Shown in pieces: positions 39,468 to 48,693 of a stretch of DNA of 64,000 nt. The position numbers and the translations under genes are program-made. The notes beneath the pieces are model-generated. The model had not been told where the DNA came from. It saw only the letters and a list, made by a program, of their open reading frames with translations, and searched no databases. How positions within the stretch are numbered: position 1 is the stretch's first letter; each line of letters starts with the position of its first letter. This DNA comes from Clostridiales bacterium (GTDB taxonomy: Bacteria > Bacillota > Clostridia > Christensenellales > Aristaeellaceae), in assembly GCA_015056125.1 (NCBI GenBank), contig SVGW01000001.1, positions 62,001 to 126,000 on the forward strand, written 5' to 3'.

Positions 39468-40358
39468 TTATTGGTGGCTTGCTTCAATGCCTAATTGTCG
39501 GGCTTCCTTGAGCAGGGCATCCATTTTTTCCTTGGAGGGGGGTGTAAGCCGTGCACCGGGATAGGACTGATTCATGGATGCGTATTTTTCCGTGCAAAGA
39601 GGATTGAAGGGTAAAAGCTCCAGGGGAATTTTGGGGTTCAGCCCGGCGATGAATGTGCCGATGGCACGGATGCTTTCTGCATCATCATTGACTCCGGGAA
39701 TAATCGGGGTGCGCAGCACCAAGGGAAAACCCTTTTCCGCCAGTCTTTGGATATTGGATAGAATCTGCTCATTGCGTTTCCCGGTATGCGCCTGATGGCG
39801 GATGGGATCCATGCATTTGATATCTGCCATAATCAGGTTCAGATGAGGCAGCAGGAGGCTCAATACCTCCCAGGGAGCATGCAGGGCGCTTTCTATGGCC
39901 GTGTGAATGCCACGTGCCTGCAAAAGGAGAAGGGCCTTCAGAAGGAAAGGCGCTTGCAAAAGGGGCTCGCCCCCGGAAAAGGTGACACCGCCCTGGGAGC
40001 GAAGATAGATGGATTGATCCTTGAGCAGTTCCTCCATGAGCTCTGCTAAAGTGATTTTTCTTCCCATCAGGGACAGGGCTCCCGCATAGCAGGCTTCCGT
40101 GCATTTGCCGCATTGGGTGCATCTATGGGTAAACCGAGCCGCTTTTCCATTTTCGGCCTGGGGACAAGCTTCCCCACATGCGTTGCAATCAATGCAGGCG
40201 GTGGGGTGAAAGCAGAGGGTGGGGGCGTGCTCCCAGGATTCGGGATTATGGCACCACCAGCAGCGTAAATTGCATCCTTTCATAAAAACGGTGGTGCGCA
40301 CCCCCGGTCCATCGTGGATGGAAAAATGCTGAATATTGAAAATAACGGCGCTTTCCAT
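39468..40358 (-). CDS. Glycyl-radical enzyme activating protein (radical SAM with two ferredoxin-like clusters)
   Basis: GCNLRCWWCHNPES (CxxxCxxC), CIDCNACGEACP, CTQCGKCTEACY, GGVTFSGGEPLLQ. Confidence 0.92.
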   Translation of the reverse strand: MESAVIFNIQHFSIHDGPGVRTTVFMKGCNLRCWWCHNPESWEHAPTLCFHPTACIDCNACGEACPQAENGKAARFTHRCTQCGKCTEACYAGALSLMGRKITLAELMEELLKDQSIYLRSQGGVTFSGGEPLLQAPFLLKALLLLQARGIHTAIESALHAPWEVLSLLLPHLNLIMADIKCMDPIRHQAHTGKRNEQILSNIQRLAEKGFPLVLRTPIIPGVNDDAESIRAIGTFIAGLNPKIPLELLPFNPLCTEKYASMNQSYPGARLTPPSKEKMDALLKEARQLGIEASHQ

Positions 40359-40395
40359 GATGATCTCCTCTCATGGGTGTCCGAAAAATTATAAC

Positions 40396-40428
40396 ACAAA
40401 AAAGGCTGAAAGACAATGCTTTCAGCCG
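40396..40428 (-). terminator. Intrinsic terminator of ROK-like gene
   Basis: minus strand ggctgaaag..ctttcagcc followed by ttttttgt. Confidence 0.75.
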
Positions 40429-40443
40429 GAATGAACTTATAAA

Positions 40444-41817
40444 TCAGCCGATATAGGGCAGGCTGGCGGCGGCCACGCTCTGGCCCACGCGGCGGCTGGC
40501 TTCATCGGGGATATGCAGGGTGATCTTCTTGGAAAGCTCGGGGAATTCGGTATCCAATACTTCCTGGGCCTTCTTGAGAAGCAGCACGCCGCCTTCGCCG
40601 GAGGTGACGCGGCCCATGATCAATACATGATCGATATCATAGAAGCGGGCGTACCAGGCCAGGGAATAGCCAAAGTATACGCCAATGGATTCATAAATCT
40701 TGGCGGCTTCGGGGTTGCCATCCGCCATGGCCTTCTGAACCACCTTCAGCTTTTCGGCCAGGGAAAGGCTGTCATCTAATTCAATGCCGGCAGCGGGGGC
40801 GAGCTTGATCACACCGTCCTGAGAGAAATATTTCACGCCGCAGCCCCAGTCGCCGCTCCACTCGTCCACCATGGCGTCCCGGTTGAAGTCCACAGGGGCA
40901 AAGGCCAGTTCGTTAAGCCAGCCGGTGATGTTCATATCCTGATCCACATAGCCGCCTGCTTCGCTGGTACCCATGGCGATGCCCAGCACATTGCCCACTT
41001 CCAATTCCATGGCGCCGGCCAGGGCGGTTACGTCGCCATCGTTGGCCACTTCCAGGGGCGCGCCGATTTCCTTGGCTACGTCGATATACATGGTCTTTAC
41101 CTTCTTGGCAAAGTCCTCTTTATTCACTTTTAGGAACAGGGAGGCCACCATGATTTTGTTGTCGATATACACGCCGGCAGAGGAAACGCCGATGGCGTCC
41201 ACCCGGGGCATATGGCTGGCGGCGGTTTTCATTGCGGCCAGGATACCATCGTAATGATACTGGGGATCGGAATTGGTCTTGGGGAACCAGACCACTTCTT
41301 CAGAATACACCGCTTCGCCATCGACCACTGCGGATACCTTGCGGTCGCTTCCGCCGGCGTCAAAGCCGATGCGGCAGCCCTTGAGATGGCGGCCTACGCT
41401 GCCGGCAGAAGAGCGGGTTACCTTGATTTCATCCATGGAAGCGGCATATTCCACTTCAAAGGGGCATTCGTATACGGTGCTCATAAAATCGGCGTCAAAG
41501 GCGCGCTCGCCGCCTTCCTGATAGGCCGCTTTCAGATGATCGTATACTTCCTTGGAGCCATGCACCAGGATTTTATGGCCGCCCCGGGCCCACAAGAGGG
41601 TCTTTACCAGGCGATCCATCAGGGGCACGGTGCGTGCGTCTTCGCCATCTTTAAAAAGCTTCATGCAGTAATGATCGCAGTAGCCCTGATTGCGCAGAAT
41701 CAGTACGCCAAAATCAACGGTGTTGTTTGCGGCAGCCACGTCCTTTTCGTAGGCGCGCATTTCCACTTCCAGAGGGCGGAAACCGGGATCCAGAGGGGCA
41801 AGAACCTTCAAGCTCAT
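40444..41817 (-). CDS. ROK/ASKHA-fold sugar kinase-like protein with ~170-aa N-terminal extension
   Basis: IGFDAGGSDRKVSAVVDGE; VDAIGVSSAGVYI; ANDGDVTALAGAMELEVGNVLGIAMGTSEAGGYVD. Confidence 0.6.
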   Translation of the reverse strand: MSLKVLAPLDPGFRPLEVEMRAYEKDVAAANNTVDFGVLILRNQGYCDHYCMKLFKDGEDARTVPLMDRLVKTLLWARGGHKILVHGSKEVYDHLKAAYQEGGERAFDADFMSTVYECPFEVEYAASMDEIKVTRSSAGSVGRHLKGCRIGFDAGGSDRKVSAVVDGEAVYSEEVVWFPKTNSDPQYHYDGILAAMKTAASHMPRVDAIGVSSAGVYIDNKIMVASLFLKVNKEDFAKKVKTMYIDVAKEIGAPLEVANDGDVTALAGAMELEVGNVLGIAMGTSEAGGYVDQDMNITGWLNELAFAPVDFNRDAMVDEWSGDWGCGVKYFSQDGVIKLAPAAGIELDDSLSLAEKLKVVQKAMADGNPEAAKIYESIGVYFGYSLAWYARFYDIDHVLIMGRVTSGEGGVLLLKKAQEVLDTEFPELSKKITLHIPDEASRRVGQSVAAASLPYIG

Positions 41818-41842
41818 GGGGAAACCTCCTTTAATGCATTTT

Positions 41843-41898
41843 GGCGAGGGAGATACTTTTGCGTCAAAAGCCCCTCCCTCGCGCTCCCACCGAAAACC
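41843..41898 (-). repeat. Family-A hairpin repeat, copy 6
   Basis: ggcgagggagatacttttgcgtcaaaagcccctccctcgcgctcccaccgaaaacc. Confidence 0.8.
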
Positions 41899-41947
41899 GA
41901 ATGGGATATAACAGCGCTTTATTCTCAATCAACGATCTCTCCCAGTT

Positions 41948-42007
41948 GGTTTTCTTTGGGAGAGTGCGAGAGGGCCTTTCTTTTTCCTAAAAGAAAGGTT
42001 CTTTCGC
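41948..42007 (+). repeat. Family-A hairpin repeat, copy 7
   Basis: ggttttctttgggagagtgcgagagggcctttctttttcctaaaagaaaggttctttcgc. Confidence 0.8.
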
Positions 42008-42016
42008 AAAATGTGT

Positions 42017-43168
42017 TCATTTGGAAAACTTACATACGCCGCGAACGATGGTCTTATGCACTTCGCAAGCGGCATCCATCAGGATGATATCGGCATCCTT
42101 GCCGGGGGTGAGGGAACCCTTGCGATCGGCCACGCCGGCGGATTCAGCGGGGTTCAGGGAAGCGGCGCGCACGGCCTGGTGCAGAGGCAGGGAGGCATAA
42201 TCCCGCAGGTTTCTCACGCCGTGGTTGAAGCGCAGCACGCTGCCAGCGATGGTGCCATCCTGGAGGCGGCATTCGATACCCTTGAGAATAAAGATCTGGC
42301 CGCCGTTTTCATATTCGCCGTCCGGCATGCCGGCAGAGCGCAGCGCATCGGTGATCAATACCAATTTATTGCCCTTCACCTTGGCCATCAGGGGGAAGAG
42401 CCCTTTATTTACGTGAAAGGTATCGGGAATCAATTCGCAGTATACATCGCTGGTAAGGGCAGCGCCCACCACGCCGGGATCACGGTGCATCATGGGGGTC
42501 ATGGCGTTGAAGGTATGGGTGGAGCGGGTAATGCCCTGGTTAAAAGCTGCCATGGCCTGATCATAATTGGCGCCGGTGTGGCCGATGGAAAGCTTGATAT
42601 CGGTTTTATCCTTCAGAACGCGCACAAAATGGTCGCCATTAGGCATTTCGGGAGCGCAGGTGAGCACTTTGATGATATCGGCATGGGGAAGCACCTTTTC
42701 GGGATCCATGGGCTGGATATAGGCTTCGTTCTGGGCGCCTTTCTTGGAAGGATTGATAAAAGGGCCTTCCATGTGCATGCCCAGGATTTCAGCGCCCTCA
42801 AAATCATCGGAAAGGCTTTCTTCCCGCAGCTGTCGCAGCTGCTGGCACACGGTTTCCAGGGTCTCCCAGGCTACAGTCAGGCTGGTGGGGAGGAAGGAGG
42901 TGACGCCGTTTTCCAAAAGGCCCTTGGCCATGCAGCGCACGCCGTCCGGATCGGCGTCGGATACGTCAGCGCCCTGATAGCCGTGGATATGGGTATCCAC
43001 CAGGCCGGGCGCCACATATAGGCCCTGGGCGTCGATGATTTCTTCTGCCTGCGCCCGGGCAACGCTTTCATCCACAATGCCAATGATTTTCTGATCAAAC
43101 AAAAGCGCCTTTCCCAGCACTTCGGATTCGGGAAGCAGGATACGACCGTTGACGATTGCCTTTAACAT
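42017..43168 (-). CDS. nagA: N-acetylglucosamine-6-phosphate deacetylase
   Basis: APGLVDTHIHGYQGADVSDAD; GMHMEGPFINPSKKGAQN; HTFNAMTPMMHRDPGVVGAAL; ITDALRSAGMPDGEY. Confidence 0.92.
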   Translation of the reverse strand: MLKAIVNGRILLPESEVLGKALLFDQKIIGIVDESVARAQAEEIIDAQGLYVAPGLVDTHIHGYQGADVSDADPDGVRCMAKGLLENGVTSFLPTSLTVAWETLETVCQQLRQLREESLSDDFEGAEILGMHMEGPFINPSKKGAQNEAYIQPMDPEKVLPHADIIKVLTCAPEMPNGDHFVRVLKDKTDIKLSIGHTGANYDQAMAAFNQGITRSTHTFNAMTPMMHRDPGVVGAALTSDVYCELIPDTFHVNKGLFPLMAKVKGNKLVLITDALRSAGMPDGEYENGGQIFILKGIECRLQDGTIAGSVLRFNHGVRNLRDYASLPLHQAVRAASLNPAESAGVADRKGSLTPGKDADIILMDAACEVHKTIVRGVCKFSK

Positions 43169-43486
43169 ATGAGCACGCTCCTTTTTGCGCGAATTTGCAT
43201 TTCAATGATATTATAGAATAATTTTTTCTGAATTACAATACAAAAACAGCAAAAAACCGCATGCAGGCGTGAAAAAACATTGCCATGGGCAGGATGCTTC
43301 TCGCCCCCCCTTTGTCAGCGGTCTGTCCATACACAAAAGTATATGGATTTTTTTGCAATAGCAAGGAAATCAACCGGTGAGATAAGGGTTAATCTCTTTC
43401 CGATATATTTACTGATCTTATGTGATATATTATACTTAGCGCATCGATCGAAGCACATTGCTCATTGATTTAGGAGGAATAGAAAG

Positions 43487-44599
43487 ATGCTAAGTTTCGG
43501 AAAAAGATTGAAGGAAATAAGAAAAGGTGCCCAGCTTACGCAGGCTGAGCTGGCGGAAAAACTGATGGTATCGGTGCAGTCCATATCAAAATGGGAATGT
43601 GATAATGCGATGCCCGATATTGTTCAGATTGTTCCCCTTGCTGCCATTCTTGGCGTTACAACGGATTGTCTTCTTGGTGTAGGCGGAGACGAGAAGGCAG
43701 ACAGGAAAACACTCTATGAAAAAACAGAGAAAATAAGCAAAGGTATTGATCCTGTGTATAGTCGCACAGATCATGCATATTATGAGTGCTACGAGCTATA
43801 TAAACAGCATATCAAAAAATATCCTCTCGATTGCGAAGTAAAATTACGGTGTGCAGAATGCTTGATCAGATTGCTTTACTACGGAGCAGGATCGAGGGAA
43901 GAAAAAGATAGGCTTTATGATGAAACGGAAAATCTTTTGAGTTCCTTGATTCATTTTGATCAGGATATCACGAGAGTGATTGATGCGAAACAAATGCTGG
44001 TCATTCTCTATCTTTACCATAACGATTTTGCAAACGCCGAAGAAATTGCAGCTGGATTACCTCAAAGAGGGAACATAAAAGCTTTGATGGACATAGAGAT
44101 TTATTCCAAAAAGAATGATTATAATAAATGTATTGAAATCGCAGAGCGTATGTGCAATGATGCGGTTCATGATTATTATCGCGCATTGGCCAATAAAGCG
44201 AGGAGAATATCGCTTCTCGGTGAGGACAGAAAGCAAGAGGCCATATCTGCTTGGTATCAGCTATTGGGCTGTATAAGATATAACGATAAAATAAGTGATG
44301 ATATAACCATTCACACCAAATGGCTGTACAGCGCGCTCAATAACCTGGCCAATGATTATATTGCAATAGGAGAAATTGGTAAGGCTTTTGATGTGATCGA
44401 GGAGCTTGCTAATATTCTTATTCGTGATTACAAGAAATGCAAAGAAAGTGGCGAGGAGGCCGTGGCAGCAGAAATAAAGAGCAACTTTAAGTTCTATTTG
44501 CACAGTTGCTATAATTTGTGCTTCCATTCAGATGACAATATAATTTCCGAAGATCCGAGGTTCAAGAAATGCGAACAGATGCTCTATAGCGTTGATTGA
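43487..44599 (+). CDS. XRE-family transcriptional regulator with helical-repeat C-terminal region (AT-rich)
   Basis: FGKRLKEIRKGAQLTQAELAEKLMVSVQSISKWECDNAMPDI. Confidence 0.8.
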   Translation: MLSFGKRLKEIRKGAQLTQAELAEKLMVSVQSISKWECDNAMPDIVQIVPLAAILGVTTDCLLGVGGDEKADRKTLYEKTEKISKGIDPVYSRTDHAYYECYELYKQHIKKYPLDCEVKLRCAECLIRLLYYGAGSREEKDRLYDETENLLSSLIHFDQDITRVIDAKQMLVILYLYHNDFANAEEIAAGLPQRGNIKALMDIEIYSKKNDYNKCIEIAERMCNDAVHDYYRALANKARRISLLGEDRKQEAISAWYQLLGCIRYNDKISDDITIHTKWLYSALNNLANDYIAIGEIGKAFDVIEELANILIRDYKKCKESGEEAVAAEIKSNFKFYLHSCYNLCFHSDDNIISEDPRFKKCEQMLYSVD

Positions 44600-44692
44600 T
44601 GGCTGTGTACAAATCCAAGGATGGAGCAGGGATACATTTTCTTTCATTAATAAATAAAGCCATTTTAATCTGTGGAGAATCTGGACTCCGGC

Positions 44693-44830
44693 ATGCGATG
44701 AAGCAAGCTCAAAAAGCCTTGTTTTTTCCGCAAGAAGCTTGAGGAAACGGAAAAGCAATTTCACGGGCACAATGAAAACGAGAAAATACCGGTAGAGAAA
44801 GCAAGCTTTCTCCAACCGGCATTTTCATAC
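44693..44830 (-). repeat. Family-D intergenic repeat, copy 1
   Basis: reverse strand gccggttggagaaagcttgctttctctaccggtattttctcgttttcattgtgcccgtgaaattgctt matches 50523-50680. Confidence 0.75.
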
Positions 44831-44843
44831 TTTCGAAATCCTT

Positions 44844-44964
44844 CCCCTTTGAGGGGAAGGGGGACCGCTTGCGGTGGATGAGGTGGAAATAATCGTTTCT
44901 TTTTCTCTATCGTTCCACTTCATCAGTCGCTTCGCGACAGCTTCCCCTCCAGGGGAAGCCGAAT
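44844..44964. repeat. MITE-like imperfect inverted repeat (family B)
   Basis: ccttcccctttgaggggaaggg..accgcttgcggtggatgaggtgga ... ccacttcatcagtcgcttcgcgacagcttcccctccaggggaagc. Confidence 0.75.
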
Positions 44965-45012
44965 ATCCGAACGAAGGGGCAGCGCCCCTCATCGTTTTCT
45001 TCTATTGGATAC

Positions 45013-46335
45013 TTATCTCTGCTGCAGCTGCTGCATCAGATCGCTGACCAGATTATTAAGGGTAGGCGATATTTTTGTTTCCTTGGCCACCTTCTGGCAG
45101 GCGTGGTTTACCGTGGAATGATCCCGGCCGCCAAAGGCTTCGCCAATTTGAGCCAGGGGCGCGCCCACGATTTCCCGGGCAATGTACATAGCGATCTGCC
45201 GGGGAACGGCCACATCCCGGCTGCGGCGGGGGCTTTTTAAATCTTCCACCGTCACGCTGTAATAGGTGGCCACTGCCTCCATCACATCCTCGCAGGTAAC
45301 GTGGCGGGGCTCATTCTGGGCAAAAATTTCTTTGAGGGCTTCCTCGGCCAGCTGCTGATCGATGGGGCGACCGGTCAGGGAGGAATAGGCCACCAGCCGA
45401 GTAAGGCAGCCTTCCAATTCCCTGATATTGCTGGCTACCCGCTCGGCGATCATGGAAAGCACCTGAGGATCCACCTTCTGCAATTCATCCTCGGCTTTTT
45501 GCTGCAGGATGGCTACTCTCGTTTCCAGGTCGGGCTTGCTGATATCGGCGATCAGGCCCCATTCAAAGCGGCTGCGCAGCCGCTCTTCCAGCTTGGCAAT
45601 TTCCTTAGGGGGCTTATCAGAGGAAAGGATGATCTGCTTGCCGGCAGCGTGGAGGGCGTTGAAGGTGTGGAAGAATTCTTCCTGAGTGCCCACCTTGCCG
45701 GTTAAAAACTGCACGTCGTCCACCATCAATACGTCGATATTCCGGTATTTTTCCCGGAACTCCGTCTGGGTTTTTTTGTTCAGGCTGTTCACCATTTCAT
45801 TCATGAATAGTTCGGCCGTCACATATTTCACCCGCATGGTGGGCTTTTGAGAAAGCACATAATGGCCGATGGCGTGCATGAGGTGGGTTTTCCCCAGGCC
45901 CACGCCGCCGTAGATGAACAGGGGGTTGTAAGCATCGGCAGGGGATTCGGCCACCGCCAGGGCGGCGGCATGGGCAAAGCGGTTGTTGCCGCCCACTACG
46001 AAGGTATCAAAGGTGTATTTGGGATTGAGGGAAGAAGCGTCCGCCGGCTTTTCATCGGGAGTAACGCCCTCCCGGTATTCATTGGCCTGGGCGGGGGTGA
46101 GAATCTGGGCTTTAATGGGCCGGCCCGCCACCTGAGAGAGGGAATTGCTGATCAGCACGGTATACCGGGGCGCCACAAATTGGTGATAAAATTCCGTCAC
46201 CGCTTCCACAAAAAACTGGTCGCCGGAATAGCCCAGGGGGCGCAGGGCGGCTTTGATCCAGGTATTAAAGGTTACTTGTGTCATTTCGCCCAGCATGATG
46301 GTGCATGCTTGTTCCCAAAGCACCTGTTTATCCAA
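45013..46335 (-). CDS. dnaA: Chromosomal replication initiator protein DnaA
   Basis: NPLFIYGGVGLGKTHLMHAIGH; VDDVQFLTGKVGTQEEFFHTFNAL; FGGRDHSTVNHACQKV. Confidence 0.97.
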   Translation of the reverse strand: MDKQVLWEQACTIMLGEMTQVTFNTWIKAALRPLGYSGDQFFVEAVTEFYHQFVAPRYTVLISNSLSQVAGRPIKAQILTPAQANEYREGVTPDEKPADASSLNPKYTFDTFVVGGNNRFAHAAALAVAESPADAYNPLFIYGGVGLGKTHLMHAIGHYVLSQKPTMRVKYVTAELFMNEMVNSLNKKTQTEFREKYRNIDVLMVDDVQFLTGKVGTQEEFFHTFNALHAAGKQIILSSDKPPKEIAKLEERLRSRFEWGLIADISKPDLETRVAILQQKAEDELQKVDPQVLSMIAERVASNIRELEGCLTRLVAYSSLTGRPIDQQLAEEALKEIFAQNEPRHVTCEDVMEAVATYYSVTVEDLKSPRRSRDVAVPRQIAMYIAREIVGAPLAQIGEAFGGRDHSTVNHACQKVAKETKISPTLNNLVSDLMQQLQQR

Positions 46336-46837
46336 TGTACTCTCTCCGCTTCTTATGCATGACTGTGTGCATGTTTATTTGAGGGCTTCTGCCGTATAAA
46401 GGCCGAAAAAATAACACCCTGCGGCGCTTTTGACACCGTGGGATGTGGATAACTTTTTGGGGAAAACTTTTGCTTCCCAGCCACGGCTCTATCATAGCAG
46501 ATTTTGGGCTGTTTTTCAAGGGTTTTGGCCGGTTTCTTTTGGCTTTGAGCACGCTGTATGGGCTTTTTGTGTTGATAACTTTTGCGGATCTACTAATGGT
46601 ATTGCCATAAGCAGGCCACCACAAGCCGTGGCGGGAACATCTGTTTATAAATGAATAATGATGCAAATTATAAATAAACATGCAGAATTTAAGGCTTTTT
46701 TATGTTTTCCTTTCGGGGAAAAAAGAAAAAGTTTTTTTCCGGGGAAGGGTTTTCCTTCTATTTCGTGCCGAGATATGCTATAATGCTTATCAGAAGTATA
46801 AGATGCAACTCAGCATCGTAGGAAGGAAGCAAGAAAT
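46336..46837. other. oriC: Candidate oriC
   Basis: Between dnaA and GH28; DnaA-box TGTGGATAA (46444-46452, perfect), TGTTGATAA (46570-46578), TGTTTATAA (46642-46650) in the same orientation, then AT-rich stretch. Confidence 0.55.
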
Positions 46838-48091
46838 ATGCAGAGAGTTTATGATATCAGGGACTTTGGCGCTGTGGCAGGCGGAGAAATCAAAAATACC
46901 CAGGCCATTCAAGCGGCCATTGACGCCTGCCATGAAAACGGCGGCGGCCGGGTGCTGATTTCGGGGGGCCGGTATATGAGCGGCACCGTTATCTTAAAGA
47001 GCAATGTGGAATTGCATCTGGCTACGGACGGCATCCTTTACGGCTCTCCCGATTGCGCCGATTATCCCGAGCGCCCGGATGTGAAGCACGTGGATTCCAA
47101 ATTGCTGCCCAGGTGGCGAAATGGCTGCTTCATTTTTGCAGAAGAAAGCGAAAACATCAGCATTACCGGCCTTGGTACCATCGATTGCCATGGGGAAGCC
47201 TTTGTGACGGATGAATCCTTCTGCGGCTGGAAGCATAAGCGCATCGACGCTCCCACGCCGCCCCGGGTGATTTTTTTCACTGGCTGCCGCAACGTGCATT
47301 TTGAGGGCTTTACCATGACCAATCAGCCCGCCGGCTGGTCCTTCTGGATCCATGACTGCGATTATGTGGCGCTGGATAAATTGAAGATCCTGGCGGATGT
47401 GGAATATCCCAACAATGACGGAATCCATATCAATTGCTCCCGGAATGTGACGGTATCCAACTGCGATATCACCTGCGGGGACGATTGCATCGTGGTGCGG
47501 GCCAACAGCAGATCCCTGAAGGAAAACAAGATCAGCGAAAAGGTGACGGTGACCAACTGCAACCTCACCAGCTACGCTTCCGGGGTGCGCATCGGCTGGA
47601 TGAATTGCGGCACCATCCGCAACTGCGCCTTCTCCAATCTGGTGATGACCGATTGCTCCGTGGGCATCAATTTCATGTTTCCCTATATTCCCTTTGACCC
47701 TGCCAAAACCAATACGGCCGATACGGGAAGGGAAAATAGCCGGGTGGAGAATATCAGCTTCAGCAATATCATCATGCATCAGGTGTATTCCAATCCTGTG
47801 CGCCTGTGGATTGCTCCTGAAGCGGATGTGAAGATCGATACGGTGAGAAATCTCTATTTCAGCGGCATCCATGCCAGCTCTCCTCAGCATATTCATCTGG
47901 AAGGGCGGCCGGAAAACCAGCCGGAGAATATCGTGTTCACCGATTGTGATTTTGAAATCACAGATGGCAGCGAATTCCCGGATAAAGAGGTGCATGGGTC
48001 TGAAAGCAATCCCGGCGGCGAAACCCATATGCCCACTGTGAAGCATGTCAAGGGTATCACCTTCAATCAGGTGCGCCTGACAGTGAAATAA
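46838..48091 (+). CDS. Glycoside hydrolase family 28 (polygalacturonase-like)
   Basis: YDIRDFGAVAGGEIKNTQAIQAAIDAC; NNDGIHINCSRNVTVSNCDITCGDDCIVV; pectin-lyase beta-helix repeats. Confidence 0.88.
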   Translation: MQRVYDIRDFGAVAGGEIKNTQAIQAAIDACHENGGGRVLISGGRYMSGTVILKSNVELHLATDGILYGSPDCADYPERPDVKHVDSKLLPRWRNGCFIFAEESENISITGLGTIDCHGEAFVTDESFCGWKHKRIDAPTPPRVIFFTGCRNVHFEGFTMTNQPAGWSFWIHDCDYVALDKLKILADVEYPNNDGIHINCSRNVTVSNCDITCGDDCIVVRANSRSLKENKISEKVTVTNCNLTSYASGVRIGWMNCGTIRNCAFSNLVMTDCSVGINFMFPYIPFDPAKTNTADTGRENSRVENISFSNIIMHQVYSNPVRLWIAPEADVKIDTVRNLYFSGIHASSPQHIHLEGRPENQPENIVFTDCDFEITDGSEFPDKEVHGSESNPGGETHMPTVKHVKGITFNQVRLTVK

Positions 48092-48182
48092 GGGAATCGA
48101 ATTTCTTTTCAAATCATCCGGAATGCTGGACAAACCTGCTATTGTGTGGTATCTTGAAATGGTGTAAGGAGGGGAGAAGCCC

Positions 48183-48662
48183 ATGATTACAGTGGCGCAG
48201 GTGATGATCACATTGCATCCCTGGCTGGGGGCGCCTCTTTCCCGGGCAGTGGAGCCGTGCATGGATGAAATCGCCCATCGGCTCAATGCTTATTCCTCCC
48301 GCCAGGCGCCGGATCAATTGCAGGATGATCTGGATAGCCTGCTTTTTTGCGCCGTCAGGGATGCCACCCGTGGGCGGATGCTGGCTCAGATGGCGGACGG
48401 CAGCCTAATCAGGATCCGGGTGGAGGATTTTTCCACCATGGCGGATGAATTGATGTATCTGGTGTTTTCTCGCTTCCCGGTGGATCGGAATCATTTTCTG
48501 CTCCTCAGGGAATATTCCATGCGCCGGGAAAGCCTGTCGGCCCTGCGAGTGCTGTACATCCGCTTTGCCGCCCTCCAATCGCCTCAGGAACTGCATACCA
48601 TCGCTTCTGTGGCCCGGGCATGCCATGAGCCTTTCCGGCTGCGGGGCTGGCTGGATGAATAG
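48183..48662 (+). CDS. Hypothetical protein upstream of parA
   Basis: 160-aa ORF with aaggagggg RBS, no recognised family. Confidence 0.6.
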   Translation: MITVAQVMITLHPWLGAPLSRAVEPCMDEIAHRLNAYSSRQAPDQLQDDLDSLLFCAVRDATRGRMLAQMADGSLIRIRVEDFSTMADELMYLVFSRFPVDRNHFLLLREYSMRRESLSALRVLYIRFAALQSPQELHTIASVARACHEPFRLRGWLDE

Positions 48663-48693
48663 CTTGATTTGCAAATGAAGAAGGGTTTTAAAA

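Noticed and set aside
46994-48286. 430-aa minus ORF opposite GH28
   Set aside because: Shadow ORF; GH28 motifs are on the plus strand
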